From: Alloascoidea africana | Lineage: Eukaryota; Ascomycota; Alloascoideomycetes; Alloascoideales; Alloascoideaceae | Direction of reading: 5' to 3' | Assembly (NCBI GenBank): GCA_030581615.1 | Contig: JAKTTT010000005.1 | Span: 1 to 64,000 of the forward strand | DNA length: 64,000 bases | Part shown: positions 62,408 to 64,000 of the stretch, piece by piece | Layout of the letters: each line of letters begins with the position of its first letter | Numbering within the stretch: position 1 is the first letter of the stretch | Translations under genes and position numbers: made by a program | Notes under the pieces: generated by a model | Told to the model about the DNA's origin: nothing | Database searches by the model: none | Seen by the model: the letters and a program-made list of their open reading frames with translations, nothing else

Positions 62408-64000
62408 CTATATATAAGTTCCCGAGACTTCGTTTTCGCTCGCATCTCCAGCATCACTATTACTGAAACTTGTGGTAGGACTATTGTTCGGATCCATCAG
62501 CATTGGATACTGGCGGTATATAGATTCCGGTAGCCGATTACTATTGGACACCGAGATCATTGACATTGCATCCTGAGGACTCAGCAATCCTCCCTTTTGA
62601 GATTGTCCCTGTTGTCCCTGCAATTTTTGTTCTTCTTCTCGCAACGGTCTTATGCATTCGCGGCCTGCTTCAGTTCTGAAATGCCTTCCAAGGGCATCTG
62701 CACGGGCAAACCTTTTCCCACAGCCCCATGTTATACCACTGTTTAAAATGCCAAAACACTGATATTTCTTCTTTCCTGAATGTAAATCTTCATGCCGCTT
62801 GCAATCATGCTGCCGTGCAAACGCTTTCCCACAAACGCTACACACAAACGGACGCTCATCTGTGTGCGTTCGTAAATGCGACCGTAAGTTGTAAGCCCGC
62901 GTAAACTTTTTATCGCACAGATGACACCCATATATTGAAGGATGCTTTTGGGTTCGTTTACTAGGCCCGCTAGGCGATGCCAACTCAAGCATGTAGTTTC
63001 GATCCATTGATTTGCTCCGGGACAAATTTTGCTCGTCCTTGGTGTTTGTGGAACTAAGGCGCGCAGAACCGCTCCGTTTTCGAGTCCTCGTGACCCCCGA
63101 TACTTCCGGGGGCAGAAGCGTATTGCTTTGATGGGCATCGGGACTGTTGTTCATGCCTATCGGGCTATCTGATATCGAACTTGTGCCGCCAGGAGAAAGT
63201 AGGGATGAAGTCGGCGATGGCAAAAAGGGACTCCCCGTTTTGCTTCCAGAAGAGCTGCCTATAGGGCTATTCCCCCGTGAATGGGAGCTTCTAGGAGATC
63301 TATTAAAGAGCGATGTTCCAAGCTCCCGTCCCCTTGATCTAGACCGTGAATGTGAACTTGAATGTGACTGAGATCTTGAACGAGGAGACCTTCTTGACCC
63401 ATACAAGGGCGAATTTGATGGGGAAACTGAACGAGCACTTCCTACTGATGAGTGCGGCGAATTTCCGTCAGAAATATCTTCAAACTCCAATGGTCCACTC
63501 CAAGTCACTACAGGAGAGTTCTTCCCGCTTCGGATCACTACATCTTGTTCAGCCAAGTTCTCATGCTTGTTATTTTCTAGCAGAATGGTTGGGATGGGTG
63601 GAGGCTGGCCAGAAGGCGTTTGCTGGAGATTTAGTTGATCGTACTGCTGTTGTTGTGTGCCAGACATATAGGGCTGTATTGCCTCCCCCGTTTGCGACTC
63701 ATATTGGGCACTTGTAATTATTGAGCTCTCAACCCTATCGAAAAGCGGTTTAAAGTCTTCGAAAGTAGAACCAGGAGCCGTGACTGTTGTATCAATGCTC
63801 AGTTGTGGGATTGAAGGATTTGCTTCTTGAAGGGATGTTGTAAGCATCGAGCCCAGGTTAAAGTCTCCATTGAACTGGTCTAAGGAGGAGCCTCCAAGAT
63901 ATGCGCTATCCATATTGGGACTTGCCGACGATCCTTGTGTTATTTGAGGGAGCAGAGAAGGTGAATTTGCTCCTGAGTTAAAGGGCGAAGCTGAGATCAC
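62408..64000 (-). CDS. CRZ1: Calcineurin-responsive transcription factor Crz1, C-terminal part
   Basis: Zinc-finger regulator dephosphorylated by calcineurin on calcium signalling and then imported into the nucleus. At least 530 residues lie in the window; the start is beyond the right edge. Two adjacent C2H2 fingers ([21 protein letters not shown] and [21 protein letters not shown]) are followed by the third, atypical finger ([26 protein letters not shown]), then the family tail [14 protein letters not shown]. Upstream is a Ser-Pro and Arg-Ser rich region (SRSRSRG; many SP sites), which corresponds to the phosphorylated regulatory region. A calcineurin docking PxIxIT motif is not clear in this part; [10 protein letters not shown] is a weak candidate. 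Confidence 0.92.
   Translation of the reverse strand: MISASPFNSGANSPSLLPQITQGSSASPNMDSAYLGGSSLDQFNGDFNLGSMLTTSLQEANPSIPQLSIDTTVTAPGSTFEDFKPLFDRVESSIITSAQYESQTGEAIQPYMSGTQQQQYDQLNLQQTPSGQPPPIPTILLENNKHENLAEQDVVIRSGKNSPVVTWSGPLEFEDISDGNSPHSSVGSARSVSPSNSPLYGSRRSPRSRSQSHSSSHSRSRSRGRELGTSLFNRSPRSSHSRGNSPIGSSSGSKTGSPFLPSPTSSLLSPGGTSSISDSPIGMNNSPDAHQSNTLLPPEVSGVTRTRKRSGSARLSSTNTKDEQNLSRSKSMDRNYMLELASPSGPSKRTQKHPSIYGCHLCDKKFTRAYNLRSHLRTHTDERPFVCSVCGKAFARQHDCKRHEDLHSGKKKYQCFGILNSGITWGCGKRFARADALGRHFRTEAGRECIRPLREEEQKLQGQQGQSQKGGLLSPQDAMSMISVSNSNRLPESIYRQYPMLMDPNNSPTTSFSNSDAGDASENEVSGTYI

Overview
This is a stretch of nuclear chromosome from an ascomycete budding yeast. The gene set, short introns with CTAAC-type branch points, ordinary decoding of CTG as leucine (for example in the conserved core of the PRO3 product) and overall gene style fit Komagataella (the Pichia pastoris group). 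I infer the species from gene content and did not verify it. I recognise 29 protein genes, two of them cut by the window edges. At least 14 are spliced. No rRNA, tRNA or CRISPR was seen.

Layout. 1-9.5 kb: the N-terminal part of translation elongation factor 2 (EFT2), glycogen phosphorylase (GPH1), a TLC-domain membrane protein, a bZIP factor and the Arp2/3 subunit ARC15. 9.8-17.6 kb: U1-70K (SNP1), NOT4 of CCR4-NOT, Mediator MED17 and a small probable mitochondrial protein. 17.7-26 kb: a JmjN/PHD/JmjC histone demethylase (JHD2 type), PRO3, SIL1, a bacterial-type PI-PLC and frataxin (YFH1). 26-31 kb: a WW protein, a coiled-coil protein and a five-exon Yra1/ALYREF-like factor. 31.7-45.8 kb: four transcription factors in a row (GATA, C2H2 plus fungal domain, NDT80-like, Upc2-like Zn2Cys6) separated by long regulatory gaps. 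46-54 kb: a CAJ1/DJP1-type J protein, NIT2, FCF2 and two unrecognised proteins. 56-64 kb: UBP1, SAM50 and the C-terminal part of CRZ1.

The genes are mostly unrelated housekeeping and regulatory genes, as expected in yeast. There is a broad gene-expression theme: transcription (MED17, JHD2, several factors), splicing (SNP1), mRNA fate and export (NOT4, Yra1-like), rRNA processing (FCF2) and translation (EFT2). Neighbouring pairs such as NOT4/MED17, JHD2/PRO3 and SIL1/PI-PLC are divergent and must share promoter DNA.

The most unusual things are: (1) repeated use of extremely small exons (4 and 17 nt in EFT2, an ATG-only exon in SNP1, 30 nt and probably 10 nt in the Yra1-like gene, 19 nt in the J-protein gene, 30 nt in SAM50); (2) two inverted-duplication relics in gene-free DNA (about 24.4-24.7 kb and 54.9-55.3 kb), the second being two convergent related small reading frames that meet tail to tail; (3) a five-run G-tract repeat and a second 7-bp tandem repeat running up to the start codon of the GATA factor; (4) the same GTCACGTG octamer in four regulator promoters; and (5) a small Ty1/copia-like fossil near 48.4 kb. 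Splice sites and alignments were read by eye.
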